From: an uncultured Clostridium sp. | Lineage (GTDB): Bacteria > Bacillota > Clostridia > Clostridiales > Clostridiaceae | Length of the DNA: 21,433 nucleotides | Assembly: GCA_934755305.1 (NCBI GenBank) | Contig: CAKVLD010000050.1 | Coordinates: 1-21,433 of the forward strand | Direction: 5' to 3' | In this document: positions 8,133 through 16,600 of the stretch, piece after piece | Layout of the letters: every line of letters starts with the position of its first letter | Numbering within the stretch: the first letter of the stretch is position 1 | Translations under genes and position numbers: made by a program | Notes under the pieces: model-generated | The model's input: only the letters and a program-made list of their open reading frames with translations | What the model was told of the DNA's origin: nothing | The model's database searches: none

Positions 8133-9374
8133 CTATTTATTCTCCCATCTTTTAAAAACTAATACTGCATTGTGTCCACCAAAACCTAAAGAATTTGATA
8201 AAGCATATTTTAAATCTGCTTTTCTACCAACCTTAGGAACATAATCTAAATCTAAACCTTCATCAGGGTTTTCCAAGCCTATAGTTGCTGGTATAAATCC
8301 ATCATTTAAAGCCTTAATACAAGCAACAGCTTCAATAGAACCAGAACCTCCAAGTAAATGACCAGTCATAGATTTAGTAGAGGATACAGGGATATTATAA
8401 GCATATTCTCCAAAAACTTCTTTTATTGCTAATGTTTCGCACTTATCATTTAAAGCTGTTGAAGTTCCATGAGCATTTATATATGATACTTCTCTTGGAT
8501 CTATGTTAGCTTCCTTAATAGCATCTTTCATAGCCTTAACAGCTCCTTTTCCCTCTGGATCAGGTGCTGTTATATGATGTGCATCACAAGTATTACCATA
8601 TCCAACTATCTCAGCTAAAATATTAGCTCCTCTTTTTATAGCGCTTTCTGCTTCTTCTAAGAATAAAATAGCTCCTCCTTCACCCATTACAAAACCACTT
8701 CTATCTTTATCAAAAGGTATAGAAGCCTTAGTTGGGTCATCAGTATGATTAAGAGTTTTCATACTTGAAAATCCCCCAAGACCTACCTGAGTTATAGGTG
8801 CTTCAGAACTACCTGCAAGCATTACATCTGCATATCCATGCTTAATAAGTCTGTAAGCTTCACCAATGTTGTTATTACCAGTACTACAAGCTGTAACCAT
8901 AGATGTACATGGACCTTTAGCTCCATATTTTATAGCTATATTTCCTGCTGATAAATTAATTATTGACATAGGTATAAAAAATGGTGATACTCTTTTTCTT
9001 GTGCTAACAGCACTTTTTTCTACTTCCTTTTCAAGGCTGCCTAAACCACCAATTCCTGAACCAACATACACACCAAATTGTTCCTTATCTAATGTATCTA
9101 AATCAATACCTGATGACTTTACTGCTTCATCTGCTGCAACTATTGCAAATTGAACAAACCTATCTAACCTTCTACATTCTTTTTTATTAATTACTGTTTC
9201 TGGATCAAAGTTCTTTACTTCTGCCGCTATTTTTATATCTAAATTATCTGTATCTATATTTTTTATAAAATCAATACCTAATTTTCCTTCTTTAATTGAA
9301 TTCCAATATTCATCTACGTTATTACCTAAAGGAGTAACTGCTCCCATTCCAGTTATAACAACTCTTCTATCCAT
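8133..9374 (-). CDS. fabF: 3-oxoacyl-ACP synthase II (condensing enzyme)
   Basis: FabF condenses malonyl-ACP with acyl-ACP to lengthen the chain by two carbons. The 413-residue length is typical. Thiolase-fold landmarks are VVITGMGAVTPLG at the N-terminus, the nucleophile Cys163 in TACSTG, His302 in NAHGTST, Lys334 in SSTKSMTGH, His339 in the same block and the C-terminal NSLGFGGHNAVLVFK. The Cys-His-His triad identifies a FabB/FabF enzyme as opposed to FabH. Translation starts after an AGGAGG-type site; gaps to fabG and accB are 9 and 11 bases. Confidence 0.97.
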   Translation of the reverse strand: MDRRVVITGMGAVTPLGNNVDEYWNSIKEGKLGIDFIKNIDTDNLDIKIAAEVKNFDPETVINKKECRRLDRFVQFAIVAADEAVKSSGIDLDTLDKEQFGVYVGSGIGGLGSLEKEVEKSAVSTRKRVSPFFIPMSIINLSAGNIAIKYGAKGPCTSMVTACSTGNNNIGEAYRLIKHGYADVMLAGSSEAPITQVGLGGFSSMKTLNHTDDPTKASIPFDKDRSGFVMGEGGAILFLEEAESAIKRGANILAEIVGYGNTCDAHHITAPDPEGKGAVKAMKDAIKEANIDPREVSYINAHGTSTALNDKCETLAIKEVFGEYAYNIPVSSTKSMTGHLLGGSGSIEAVACIKALNDGFIPATIGLENPDEGLDLDYVPKVGRKADLKYALSNSLGFGGHNAVLVFKRWENK

Positions 9375-9383
9375 AATATCCTC

Positions 9384-10124
9384 CTAAATAACCATTCCAC
9401 CATCTACATTTATTACTTGACCTGTGATATAATCTGCATCTTCACTAGCTAAAAATGCTACCAAATTAGCTACATCTTCAACTTTTCCTAGTTTTTTTAG
9501 TGGAATAGATTTTTTTAATTCTTCTTTATACTTTTCAGATAAATTATCAGTCATATCTGTCTCTATAAAACCTGGTGCTACAGCATTAACAGTAATACCT
9601 CTTGAACCTATTTCTTTTGCTAAAGACTTAGTCATTCCTATAACACCTGCCTTAGAAGCTGCATAATTAACTTGTCCTGCATTACCTACTATTCCAACTA
9701 CAGAAGCCATATTTATTATCTTTCCTGACTTTTGCTTAATCATAACCGGTGTAATGCACTTTAAACAATTAAATACACCTTTCATATTTACATCTACTAC
9801 TGAATTAAAATCTTCTTCCTTCATTCTAAGTATTAAAGAATCTTTTGTTATACCTGCATTATTAACCATTATATCTATAGATCCAAACTTTTCTTTTGCC
9901 TTGTTCACTAAATTTTGAACATCATCTATATTGCTAATATCAGCTTTAACTGTAATTACTTCAACACCTAATTCTTTAATCTCTTTTTCAACTTTATTAG
10001 CTTCTTCTTCACTATTTCTATAATTTAAAACTATATTTATCCCTTTAGATGCTAGCTCTAATGCAATTGCCTTCCCTATTCCTCTAGAGCCCCCTGTTAC
10101 AATTGCAGTTTTTACTTTAGACAT
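9384..10124 (-). CDS. fabG: 3-oxoacyl-ACP reductase
   Basis: FabG reduces beta-ketoacyl-ACP with NADPH. This is a classical short-chain dehydrogenase of 246 residues. The cofactor motif is TGGSRGIGKA (11-20), with NNAG at 88-91 and the catalytic Ser141, Tyr154 and Lys158 (NYAASK). The protein ends YITGQVINVDGGMVI, as FabG proteins usually do. Operon position between fabD and fabF fixes the role among the many short-chain dehydrogenases. Confidence 0.96.
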   Translation of the reverse strand: MSKVKTAIVTGGSRGIGKAIALELASKGINIVLNYRNSEEEANKVEKEIKELGVEVITVKADISNIDDVQNLVNKAKEKFGSIDIMVNNAGITKDSLILRMKEEDFNSVVDVNMKGVFNCLKCITPVMIKQKSGKIINMASVVGIVGNAGQVNYAASKAGVIGMTKSLAKEIGSRGITVNAVAPGFIETDMTDNLSEKYKEELKKSIPLKKLGKVEDVANLVAFLASEDADYITGQVINVDGGMVI

Positions 10125-10137
10125 ATAACCCCTCCCT

Positions 10138-11073
10138 TTATTTAAGTTTGCTTATTACTAGATTTAATGTATCAATATCCTGAACATTTACCACAGTTAA
10201 AGATCTGTCTATTTTTCTAACAAAACCTGATAAAGCTTTACCTGGACCTACCTCTATAAAAGTATCTACACCTTTGTCTATCATATCCCTAATAATCTTT
10301 TCAAAATACACTGGAGACATTATATGTTCCTTAAGTAATAATCTTACATCATCGCCTTCTTCATAAAGACTTCCCTTTGCATTAGAATAAACATTTCCTT
10401 CTACTTTTCCTATGTTAACTTTCTTAATTGTCTCATAAAAATCATCACTTGCAGCCTTTAGAAGACTTGAGTGAAAAGGACCACTAACCATTAATTCCTT
10501 AGCTCTTCCTCCCATTTCATTTGCTATTTCAATAGCCTTATCTATAGCCTCATTCTCTCCTGAAATAACAACTTGTTTTGGACAATTGTAATTAGCACCT
10601 TCACATATACCTACTTCACTTGCTCTTTTTATAACTTCTTCTACTTCATTTTCTTCTAACCTAAGTATTGCTGCCATTTTACCTAATCCCTTTGGCAGAG
10701 AAGATCCCATTATTCTTCCTCTTTCTTTAACTAAACGTAAACCATCCTCCATAGAAAGCATTTTCCCTTTAATAAGAGCTCCATATTCACCAAGAGATAA
10801 ACCAGCATAATATTTAGCTTCTATATTATTAACTTCTAATGCTTTTAAAATAGCTAAAGAATCAACTAAAATAGCAGGTTGAGCATTTTCAGTAAGTCTA
10901 AGAGTTTCTTCATCACCTTCAAATATCATACTTTTTATAGGCATATCTAATATTTCTTCTGCTTTATCAAAAACTTCCTTACATTCTGGTATATTTTCAT
11001 ATAAGTCTTTTCCCATTCCTACATATTGTGAACCTTGTCCAGCAAATAAAAATGCTGTTTTTTCCTTATTCAT
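10138..11073 (-). CDS. fabD: Malonyl-CoA:ACP transacylase
   Basis: FabD transfers malonyl from CoA to ACP. From the chosen ATG at 11073 the protein has 311 residues; an ATG six codons further upstream (11091) is in frame but lies inside fabK, whereas the one at 11073 follows GGAGGT at proper spacing and gives the normal N-terminus MNKEKTAFLFAGQGSQ. The nucleophile is Ser93 in GLSLGEY and the partner His201 in GPFHSS. The start overlaps the fabK stop by 8 bases. Confidence 0.95.
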   Translation of the reverse strand: MNKEKTAFLFAGQGSQYVGMGKDLYENIPECKEVFDKAEEILDMPIKSMIFEGDEETLRLTENAQPAILVDSLAILKALEVNNIEAKYYAGLSLGEYGALIKGKMLSMEDGLRLVKERGRIMGSSLPKGLGKMAAILRLEENEVEEVIKRASEVGICEGANYNCPKQVVISGENEAIDKAIEIANEMGGRAKELMVSGPFHSSLLKAASDDFYETIKKVNIGKVEGNVYSNAKGSLYEEGDDVRLLLKEHIMSPVYFEKIIRDMIDKGVDTFIEVGPGKALSGFVRKIDRSLTVVNVQDIDTLNLVISKLK

Positions 11074-12004
11074 TTCTACCTCCAAAAGCACTTAAGCATT
11101 TATTTGTTTCTAATACTAATTCATCTATTATTTCCTTTGCAGTTTGTTCCTTATTAACAAGTCCTGCTATTTGGCCTGCCATTACATTACCGTAATCAAC
11201 ATCACCTTCAACTACTGCTTTTCTTAATGCTCCTTGACCTAAAGTCTCTAATTCATTAATATCAGTCATACTCTTTTCTAACTTTAAAAATTCTCTAGAC
11301 AACTTATTTTTTAATATTCTAACAGGGTGTCCAAGTGATCTACCAGTAACTTCAGTGTCTATATCCTTTGCCTTTAGAACTTTATTTTTATAATTTTGAT
11401 GAACATTACATTCCTTAGCAACTAAAAATCTTGTTCCCATTTGAACACCTTCTGCACCAAGCATATAACTTGCTGCTATGCCTCTACCATCACCAATACC
11501 TCCAGCAGCTATTACTGGAATACTTACAGCATCTACAACTTGAGGAACCAAGGCCATAGTAGTTAAAGGTCCAATATGACCTCCTGATTCTCCACCCTCA
11601 GCTACAATAGCATCTGCTCCTAACTTTTCCATTCTTTTTGCTAAAGCTACTGAAGCAACTACTGGAATTACCTTAACTCCGCTTTCCTTCCACATAGCCA
11701 TAAACTTACCTGGACTTCCTGCTCCTGTAGTTACAACTGGCACCTTTTCCTCACAAACAAGTTTAGCTACCTCTTCTGCATGTTCTGTCATTAACATAAC
11801 ATTTACTCCAAATGGTTTATTAGTAAGTTCTCTTACCTTTCTTATTTCTTCCCTTATCCATTCAATAGGTGCTGTACCAGTAATAATACCAAGTCCTCCT
11901 GCTTCACTAACAGCAGCAGCTAAAGATGCATCTGCAATCCATGCCATTCCACCTTGCATTATTGGATATTTTATATTTAATATCTTACACAATCTATTTT
12001 CCAA
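11066..12004 (-). CDS. fabK: Enoyl-ACP reductase II (FMN type)
   Basis: FabK catalyses the last step of each elongation round, reducing enoyl-ACP with FMN and NAD(P)H; it replaces FabI in this cluster. I place the start at TTG 12004, which follows GGGGGA with six bases between and gives a 312-residue protein beginning M-ENRLCKILNIKYPIMQGGMAWIAD, the family's normal N-terminus. An ATG at 12058 is in frame but adds 18 unrelated residues and has no ribosome binding site. The nitronate-monooxygenase/FabK barrel is shown by VVTTGAGSPGKFM, GADAIVAEGGESGGHIG, IPVIAAGGIGDGRG and GAEGVQMGTRFLVAKE. FabK enzymes are not inhibited by triclosan (family knowledge). It is separated from acpP by a 107-base gap containing a stem-loop. 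Confidence 0.94.
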   Translation of the reverse strand: MENRLCKILNIKYPIMQGGMAWIADASLAAAVSEAGGLGIITGTAPIEWIREEIRKVRELTNKPFGVNVMLMTEHAEEVAKLVCEEKVPVVTTGAGSPGKFMAMWKESGVKVIPVVASVALAKRMEKLGADAIVAEGGESGGHIGPLTTMALVPQVVDAVSIPVIAAGGIGDGRGIAASYMLGAEGVQMGTRFLVAKECNVHQNYKNKVLKAKDIDTEVTGRSLGHPVRILKNKLSREFLKLEKSMTDINELETLGQGALRKAVVEGDVDYGNVMAGQIAGLVNKEQTAKEIIDELVLETNKCLSAFGGRNE

Positions 12005-12063
12005 TTCGATTCCCCCATTATATTCATCATTATGAAAAATAATACATATTAAATTCAAATAAT

Positions 12064-12090
12064 AAATTGGGTCAAAAATGAACCCAATTT
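12064..12090 (-). promoter_or_regulatory. Stem-loop between acpP and fabK
   Basis: Arms AAATTGGGT (12064-12072) and ACCCAATTT (12082-12090) are a perfect 9-base inverted repeat with a 9-base loop. On the minus strand it lies 21 bases after the acpP stop and is followed by AATTTATTATTT, a weak U-tract. It may be a leaky terminator or an mRNA processing/stability element. Confidence 0.6.
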
Positions 12091-12111
12091 ACTATACAGC
12101 TTTCTTAAATA

Positions 12112-12342
12112 TTAGTTATTTTCATTAATCTTTTCTTCTACATACTTAACTGCATCTTGTACTGTCTTTATTTTTTCTGCATCTTCTAGTTCAATATTAT
12201 ATTTTTCTTCTAATTCTATTACTACTTCAAATAAATCTAATGAATCTGCTCCTAATTCTTCAAAAGTTGTATCTATTGATACTTCATCCTTTTCTACCTC
12301 TAACTTTTCACATATTACGTCTCTAATTTCTTCAAATATCAT
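12112..12342 (-). CDS. acpP: Acyl carrier protein
   Basis: This small acidic carrier holds the growing acyl chain on phosphopantetheine. The chosen ATG at 12342 gives 76 residues (the usual length) and follows GAGGG by eight bases; the in-frame GTG at 12357 overlaps that ribosome binding site. Ser34 in GADSLDLFEVV is the phosphopantetheine attachment site. It lies between fabH (42-base gap) and fabK. The gap after acpP is the widest in the operon. Confidence 0.97.
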   Translation of the reverse strand: MIFEEIRDVICEKLEVEKDEVSIDTTFEELGADSLDLFEVVIELEEKYNIELEDAEKIKTVQDAVKYVEEKINENN

Positions 12343-12384
12343 TTTTATTTCCCTCACTTTTTTACTATTTATATTTATTATTTT

Positions 12385-13356
12385 TTATAATTCTAATAAG
12401 CATGAACCAACAGTTAAACCGCCTCCAAAGCCTATGAGAATAACTTTTTTACCTTCTTTTAATAAACCTTTTTCATACATCTCACTTAAAGCTATAGGTA
12501 TAGATGCAGAAGATGTATTACCATAATTATTCAAATTAATGTAAAACTTATCTTTATCTGCCTGTAACTTCTCTATAGCACTATCAACAATTCTCTTATT
12601 TGCTTGATGTGGAACTATATAGTCAATATCACTAATATCCAAATTTTCCCTATCTAAAAGTTCCTTAATTGTTCTAACCATAGATACTACAGCAAACTTA
12701 AATACATTACTACCTTCCATTCTTATCTTCTTTAGCTTTTTAACATTATTTTTTACAAAAGGATTTTCAACGTCAAAACCGCCACATTTAAGAACATCTC
12801 CCTTTTCTCCTTTTGAAAAACACTTAAAACGTGCTAACTTTTCTTCCTCTGTCTTTTCAAGTACTACAGCTCCAGAACCATCACCAAATAGAACACAAGT
12901 TGATCTATCACTCCAATCTACTATTTTAGAAAGAACCTCAACCCCAACAACTAATGCTCTTTTAAAGCTTCCACTATTCATCATTGAATAAGCAACTTGC
13001 ATAGAGTAAATAAAACCAGAACAAGCAGCATTCACATCAAAAGCCATAGCATTTTTAGCCTTTATCTCCTTTTGAACTAAACAAGATACTGATGGAGTTA
13101 ACATATCTGGAGTTAAGGTAGCAACTATAATTAAATCAATATCCTCTCCTTTAAGATTAGACCTTTGTAAAGCCATTTTACTAGCTTTAATTGCAAGATC
13201 AGAAGCATCTTCACCTTCTGAAATATGCCTTCTTTCTATTCCTGTTCTTTGCTTTATCCACTCATCACTTGTATCAACTAATTTAGTTAAATCATCATTT
13301 GTAACTACTTTACTTGGAACATAAGCTCCATAAGATTTAATTTTTATATTATTCAT
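12385..13356 (-). CDS. fabH: 3-oxoacyl-ACP synthase III (initiating enzyme)
   Basis: FabH starts fatty-acid synthesis by condensing an acyl-CoA primer with malonyl-ACP. The 323-residue protein has the FabH catalytic triad Cys112 (NAACSGF), His250 (PHQANKRI) and Asn280 (NNYGNTSSAS), plus DEWIKQRTGIERRH and the C-terminal GFGGGLTVGSCLLEL. Its start overlaps the end of the upstream MarR gene by 8 bases. Primer preference (acetyl or branched) cannot be judged from sequence alone. Confidence 0.97.
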   Translation of the reverse strand: MNNIKIKSYGAYVPSKVVTNDDLTKLVDTSDEWIKQRTGIERRHISEGEDASDLAIKASKMALQRSNLKGEDIDLIIVATLTPDMLTPSVSCLVQKEIKAKNAMAFDVNAACSGFIYSMQVAYSMMNSGSFKRALVVGVEVLSKIVDWSDRSTCVLFGDGSGAVVLEKTEEEKLARFKCFSKGEKGDVLKCGGFDVENPFVKNNVKKLKKIRMEGSNVFKFAVVSMVRTIKELLDRENLDISDIDYIVPHQANKRIVDSAIEKLQADKDKFYINLNNYGNTSSASIPIALSEMYEKGLLKEGKKVILIGFGGGLTVGSCLLEL

Positions 13357-13816
13357 TATTTCTCCTTAACATTGTGTCTTTTTTTCTCATAAAGAAATTA
13401 TTAAGTTTTTCTAATGACGATATTAATATTCCTTCTTCTTCCTCTGTTAATTCTTCTATAACTTCATCTATCATTTCATGATGAAATTTTTCATGTACTC
13501 TATAAGCTAATTTACCTTTCTTAGTAAGTTTAATTAATACAACTCTTCTATCTTCTTCTATTCTTTTTCTTTCTACATACCCCTTTTTTATAAGTTTATT
13601 AATGGCTGTAGTTAAACTACCAACTGTTATTTCTAGATCATGTGCTACATCTGACATAGTTCTTTCGTTATACATACCAATTGTTTCTATAGTGTGTAAT
13701 TCTGTAATTGATAAATCAGCTAGAGCTCCACTTTTTATAGTGTCTTCTTCTATTTGTAAAACATCATTAAAAAGCTTCACCAACTGCTCATTAAGCAGCT
13801 TACTTTCCTTATTCAT
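13349..13816 (-). CDS. fabT: FabT-like MarR-family repressor of fatty-acid synthesis
   Basis: FabT is a MarR-type winged-helix repressor which, with long-chain acyl-ACP as co-repressor, shuts off fab genes in streptococci and relatives. From ATG 13816 (GGAGG six bases before) the protein has 155 residues; an ATG at 13894 is in frame but falls on the promoter. The winged-helix core is RTMSDVAHDLEITVGSLTTAINKLIKKGYVERKRIEEDRRVVLIKLTKKG, with the wing DRR typical of MarR. It is the first gene of the fab operon, overlaps fabH by 8 bases, and a palindrome matching the FabT operator lies at its own promoter, so autoregulation is likely. Confidence 0.9.
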   Translation of the reverse strand: MNKESKLLNEQLVKLFNDVLQIEEDTIKSGALADLSITELHTIETIGMYNERTMSDVAHDLEITVGSLTTAINKLIKKGYVERKRIEEDRRVVLIKLTKKGKLAYRVHEKFHHEMIDEVIEELTEEEEGILISSLEKLNNFFMRKKDTMLRRNNE

Positions 13817-13879
13817 CAAATTCCTCCGTAACGTACAAAAACTATCAAAATAATTTATATATAACATTTTATCCCAAAT

Positions 13880-13914
13880 TACTTTGATAATCAAAATATA
13901 CTACTATCAAAGTA
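13880..13914. promoter_or_regulatory. fabT box: FabT operator region
   Basis: The minus strand reads TTTGATTATCAAA at 13883-13895, a perfect palindrome apart from its central base and the core of the FabT operator known in streptococci and lactococci. A larger perfect inverted repeat overlaps it: TACTTTGATA (13880-13889) and TATCAAAGTA (13905-13914), suggesting two adjacent half- or full sites. The box sits directly downstream of the -10 element. Confidence 0.8.
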
Positions 13915-13923
13915 TATTGTCAA
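13895..13923 (-). promoter_or_regulatory. Promoter of the fabT-accA operon
   Basis: On the minus strand TTGACA (13918-13923) and TATATT (13895-13900) are separated by 17 bases, a near-consensus sigma-A promoter. The transcript would start near 13888 within the operator palindrome, leaving a leader of about 70 bases before fabT. Confidence 0.8.
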
Positions 13924-13946
13924 TATTTTTCATTATAATATATAAT
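13917..13946 (+). promoter_or_regulatory. Divergent promoter of the esterase gene
   Basis: On the plus strand TTGTCA (13917-13922) and TATAAT (13941-13946) are separated by 18 bases, 48 bases before the esterase start. Its -35 hexamer occupies nearly the same bases as the -35 of the fab promoter on the other strand. Confidence 0.6.
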
Positions 13947-13994
13947 AAATTTGGTAAAAATATAAAATGTACTGATTTTTAGGAGGAGATATAA

Positions 13995-14969
13995 ATGAAG
14001 AGAAAACCTAAGTACTTTCTAATTGGAATCTTAGTTATAATAATTTTAATACCAATAATTTTTAGAAACAGAATTCTTCTTTACTATGATCTTTATAAAA
14101 GATATAGTTCATATAAAGATGAAACTGCATCTATAGATTATCCTGGAGATTTATTTGTAGATGTTGATATTAATAAAGATACCATTAATTATAAAGATAC
14201 AAACAACGTAAAGTTAAATTTAGATTTATATAGGCCAACAAAAGTTCCACTAAAAGGATCTCCAGTTATTTTATATGTTCATGGAGGAAGCTGGGCTTAT
14301 GGTGATAATTATATTCCACAAATTCTATCACCACTTTTAGAAACTTTTTTAGATAGAGGCTATAGTATAATAAGCGTATCATATGAATTATTAAATAAAG
14401 ATATTGATTTTTCTAAACAGGTATGTGATGTAAAGGATTCTATAAGATGGATATATAAAAATAAAGATACTTATAACTTTAATACTAACGAGATAGGAGT
14501 TATAGGGGTATCTGCTGGTGCTCATTTAGCTATGCTTGCAACTTATTCAGATGAAGGTGAATTTGTAGATTCAAAGGATTTAGCAGACTATCCTACAAAC
14601 ATAAAATATTTAGTAGATTTCTTTGGGCCTACTGACCTTGCCACTTTAGATGAAAGTATTGCTACAGATGAAATAAACAGTGCATTAAAGAATATTGGTA
14701 ATAAAGAAGAATACACAAAGAAATTTAGTCCTATAAACTATGTTAAAGAAGGACTTCCAAAAACAATAATTATTCATAGTAAAGTTGATACTATGGTTCC
14801 TTATGATAATTCTTTGTCCCTTTATACAAAAAGTAAGGAACTTGGTAATGATGTGAAGTTGGTAACTGTTAATGATATGAATCATGATTTATCTAATATT
14901 TCTGAAGAAGATACTGTTACTATTGCTAAAGAAGTTTTAACTTTTCTTGTGAATAATGCACCATTATAA
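13995..14969 (+). CDS. Membrane-anchored alpha/beta-hydrolase (carboxylesterase type)
   Basis: This is a 324-residue protein with a positively charged N-terminus and one hydrophobic segment (about 8-23), probably an uncleaved signal anchor that places the enzyme outside the membrane. The hydrolase domain shows the oxyanion motif HGGSW (96-100), nucleophile Ser173 in GVSAGAH, Asp265 in HSKVDTMVP and His297 in MNHDLS, so the triad is complete. The HGG motif and GxSxG context match the hormone-sensitive-lipase/BD-FAE type esterases; the substrate is unknown. The start follows AGGAGGAGAT. It is divergent from the fab operon and shares its promoter region, so a link to lipid metabolism is possible (inference). 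A strong terminator follows. Confidence 0.88.
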   Translation: MKRKPKYFLIGILVIIILIPIIFRNRILLYYDLYKRYSSYKDETASIDYPGDLFVDVDINKDTINYKDTNNVKLNLDLYRPTKVPLKGSPVILYVHGGSWAYGDNYIPQILSPLLETFLDRGYSIISVSYELLNKDIDFSKQVCDVKDSIRWIYKNKDTYNFNTNEIGVIGVSAGAHLAMLATYSDEGEFVDSKDLADYPTNIKYLVDFFGPTDLATLDESIATDEINSALKNIGNKEEYTKKFSPINYVKEGLPKTIIIHSKVDTMVPYDNSLSLYTKSKELGNDVKLVTVNDMNHDLSNISEEDTVTIAKEVLTFLVNNAPL

Positions 14970-14973
14970 AAAT

Positions 14974-15040
14974 AAGGAGCTATATGCAGAAGAAATTTTA
15001 ATTTGTCTCTCTCTCTCTGCATATAGCTCCTTAATTTTTT
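14974..15040 (+). terminator. Strong terminator after the esterase gene
   Basis: Arms AAGGAGCTATATGCAGA (14974-14990) and TCTGCATATAGCTCCTT (15016-15032) pair perfectly over 17 bases and are followed by AATTTTTTTTAATT. The loop contains a CT dinucleotide run. Confidence 0.93.
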
Positions 15041-15103
15041 TTAATTACTTTCTTAACTCTTTGAAAATAACTTCTGACTTTTATAATTTTAATATCCTTT
15101 TTA

Positions 15104-16117
15104 TTAAACTAAAACATTGTTTAAAACCTCATCTTCATATAATAGCTTTTTAGCAATTTCTCTATATTTTTCATCATGTATAAATACATTTCTATTTGGT
15201 TTAATCTCTGGCGCCATATCTATAGCCTTTTTAAAGTCACATTTGTTAAGCTTTAAAGTTTTAACATAGTCCCAAAATCCAGTATCAGCCAGTACTTTAT
15301 TAACCCTTATATATCTATGATCCTGCACCCTGCTCATAATATATGTTGCAATTCCAACCTGTATTCCATGAAGCTGTGGTACTTCTAAAATCTTATCAAG
15401 GGCATGAGATATAAGATGCTCACTTCCACTTGAAGGAGAGCTATTTCCTGCCATCTCGTTAGCTATACCGCTCATTGCCAATGAATCTACAAGTTCTTTT
15501 AAAAATAAGTCATCTTTAATCCCTTTAAATGGTGTTCTTACAAAGCTATTAACAGCTTTTTTAGCTATCATGGCTGCAAAATCATCTACTTCACAGATAC
15601 CTTTCTTATTTTCATAAAACCAGTCATATATAGCTGAAATATTTGAAATAAGATCTCCTATTCCTGAATAAATAAACTTTTCTGGAGCACTTTTTATTAC
15701 GTCTAAATCTATTATTATCCCATATGCTAATTTTGCTGGTACAGAAGTCCTCTTTCCTCCAACAAGAAGAGATGCACTTGAACTTGAGAAGCCATCACTT
15801 GAGGAAGATGTAGGAATACTTATAAAAGGCATTCTTCTTAAAAATCCTGCATATTTAGCGCTGTCAATTACTTTTCCTCCTCCAATACCTATAACTGCCT
15901 GAGCTTCATTTGGAATTTCAAAAGCAAGCTTTGTTATATCTTCAATATTAGTATTATCTAACTCCTCATAATGAAGAACTTCAACTTGGCTCTTTTTTAA
16001 AGATTCAAATACGATATTTCCAAATAAGTTTATAAGTCCATCACCAAAATAAACCACCACTCTATTAAAATTATTTCTTTTTAAATAACTCCCTAAATTA
16101 TATAATGTTCCTGAACT
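15104..16117 (-). pseudogene. N-terminally truncated sn-glycerol-1-phosphate dehydrogenase
   Basis: The protein family (EgsA/AraM) reduces dihydroxyacetone phosphate to glycerol-1-phosphate. The reading frame is open from just after a stop at 16118-16120, beginning SSGTLYNLGSYLKRNNFNRVVVYFGDG, which aligns with the family's second helix; the first 15-30 residues and any ATG are missing. The first possible start is a GTG at 16060 with no good ribosome binding site, inside the cofactor-binding strand. Numbering from that GTG, the GIGGGKVIDSAKY motif and metal ligands Asp136, His215 (SGSEHLISHAL) and His231 (LHGIQVG) are intact, so the core has not decayed otherwise. The upstream end abuts a truncated HAD phosphatase. 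It is probably a deletion product and not expressed well, although translation from the GTG cannot be excluded. Confidence 0.78.
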
Positions 16118-16371
16118 TTATGAATAAAGTCATCAGCAGTATCATCCCATTCAATATGTAAAATATCTTCTAAAATTTCATCTTCATTCCTGTTTATAGA
16201 ACTATATATCTTATGTAAAAACTCTCTATCTTTATATTTATCTTCCTTCCATTCTTTATATAGCTTTTCTCCTTCTTCTCCTAGATAATCATCAATAATC
16301 ATCTGATAAAAATCTTTTTTAGTTAATGTACCATCAAAGTCTGATATAAAAACAAATTTTTTCTCTTCCAT
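16093..16371 (-). pseudogene. C-terminally truncated HAD-IB phosphatase (MtnX-like)
   Basis: Ninety-two residues begin with the HAD motif I FVFISDFDGTLT (nucleophile Asp11, acid Asp13) and continue with the family's cap region (KDFYQMIIDDYLGEEGEKLYKEWK). MtnX-like HAD-IB phosphatases are about 220 residues; this one stops at FIHKVQEHYII, just where the sequence should run on to motif II. The start has a good GGAGG site. Its last 25 bases overlap, in another frame, the remnant start of the glycerol-1-phosphate dehydrogenase. Motifs II and III are missing, so it cannot be an active phosphatase. Confidence 0.8.
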
Positions 16372-16503
16372 TATAAATTCCTCCTAAGCTTTTTATTAGT
16401 TTGTCCATTATCTTTGGCTTTAATCAAAAAACTTTTATAGAATTATTGCAATATATCATACCATTTTCTTACATAAAAAAAGTAGCTTCAACTATTAATA
16501 AAA

Positions 16504-16550
16504 GGTGAACATCCTTATTTAAGTACGAACTTTAAAGGACGTCCACCAAT
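16504..16550. terminator. Bidirectional hairpin terminator after the MATE gene
   Basis: Arms GGTGAACATCCTT (16504-16516) and AAGGACGTCCACC (16535-16547) pair with two mismatches. The plus strand continues AATTTTT and the minus strand CTTTTATTAA, so it could act both ways; the MATE gene ends 53 bases away on the minus strand. The rest of 16372-16600 contains nothing recognisable apart from the HAD gene's upstream region. Confidence 0.65.
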
Positions 16551-16600
16551 TTTTCAATAGCTTGTTCTATTTATCACTATATTTAAAAATACAGCCTTAA

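Noticed and set aside
12004..12058. Upstream ATG start for fabK
   Set aside because: It adds 18 residues unlike the family and has no ribosome binding site, while TTG 12004 has GGGGGA at good spacing and gives the normal N-terminus.
14956..15153. 65-residue plus-strand open frame after the esterase
   Set aside because: It overlaps the esterase end and runs through a strong terminator hairpin, so it is not a gene.
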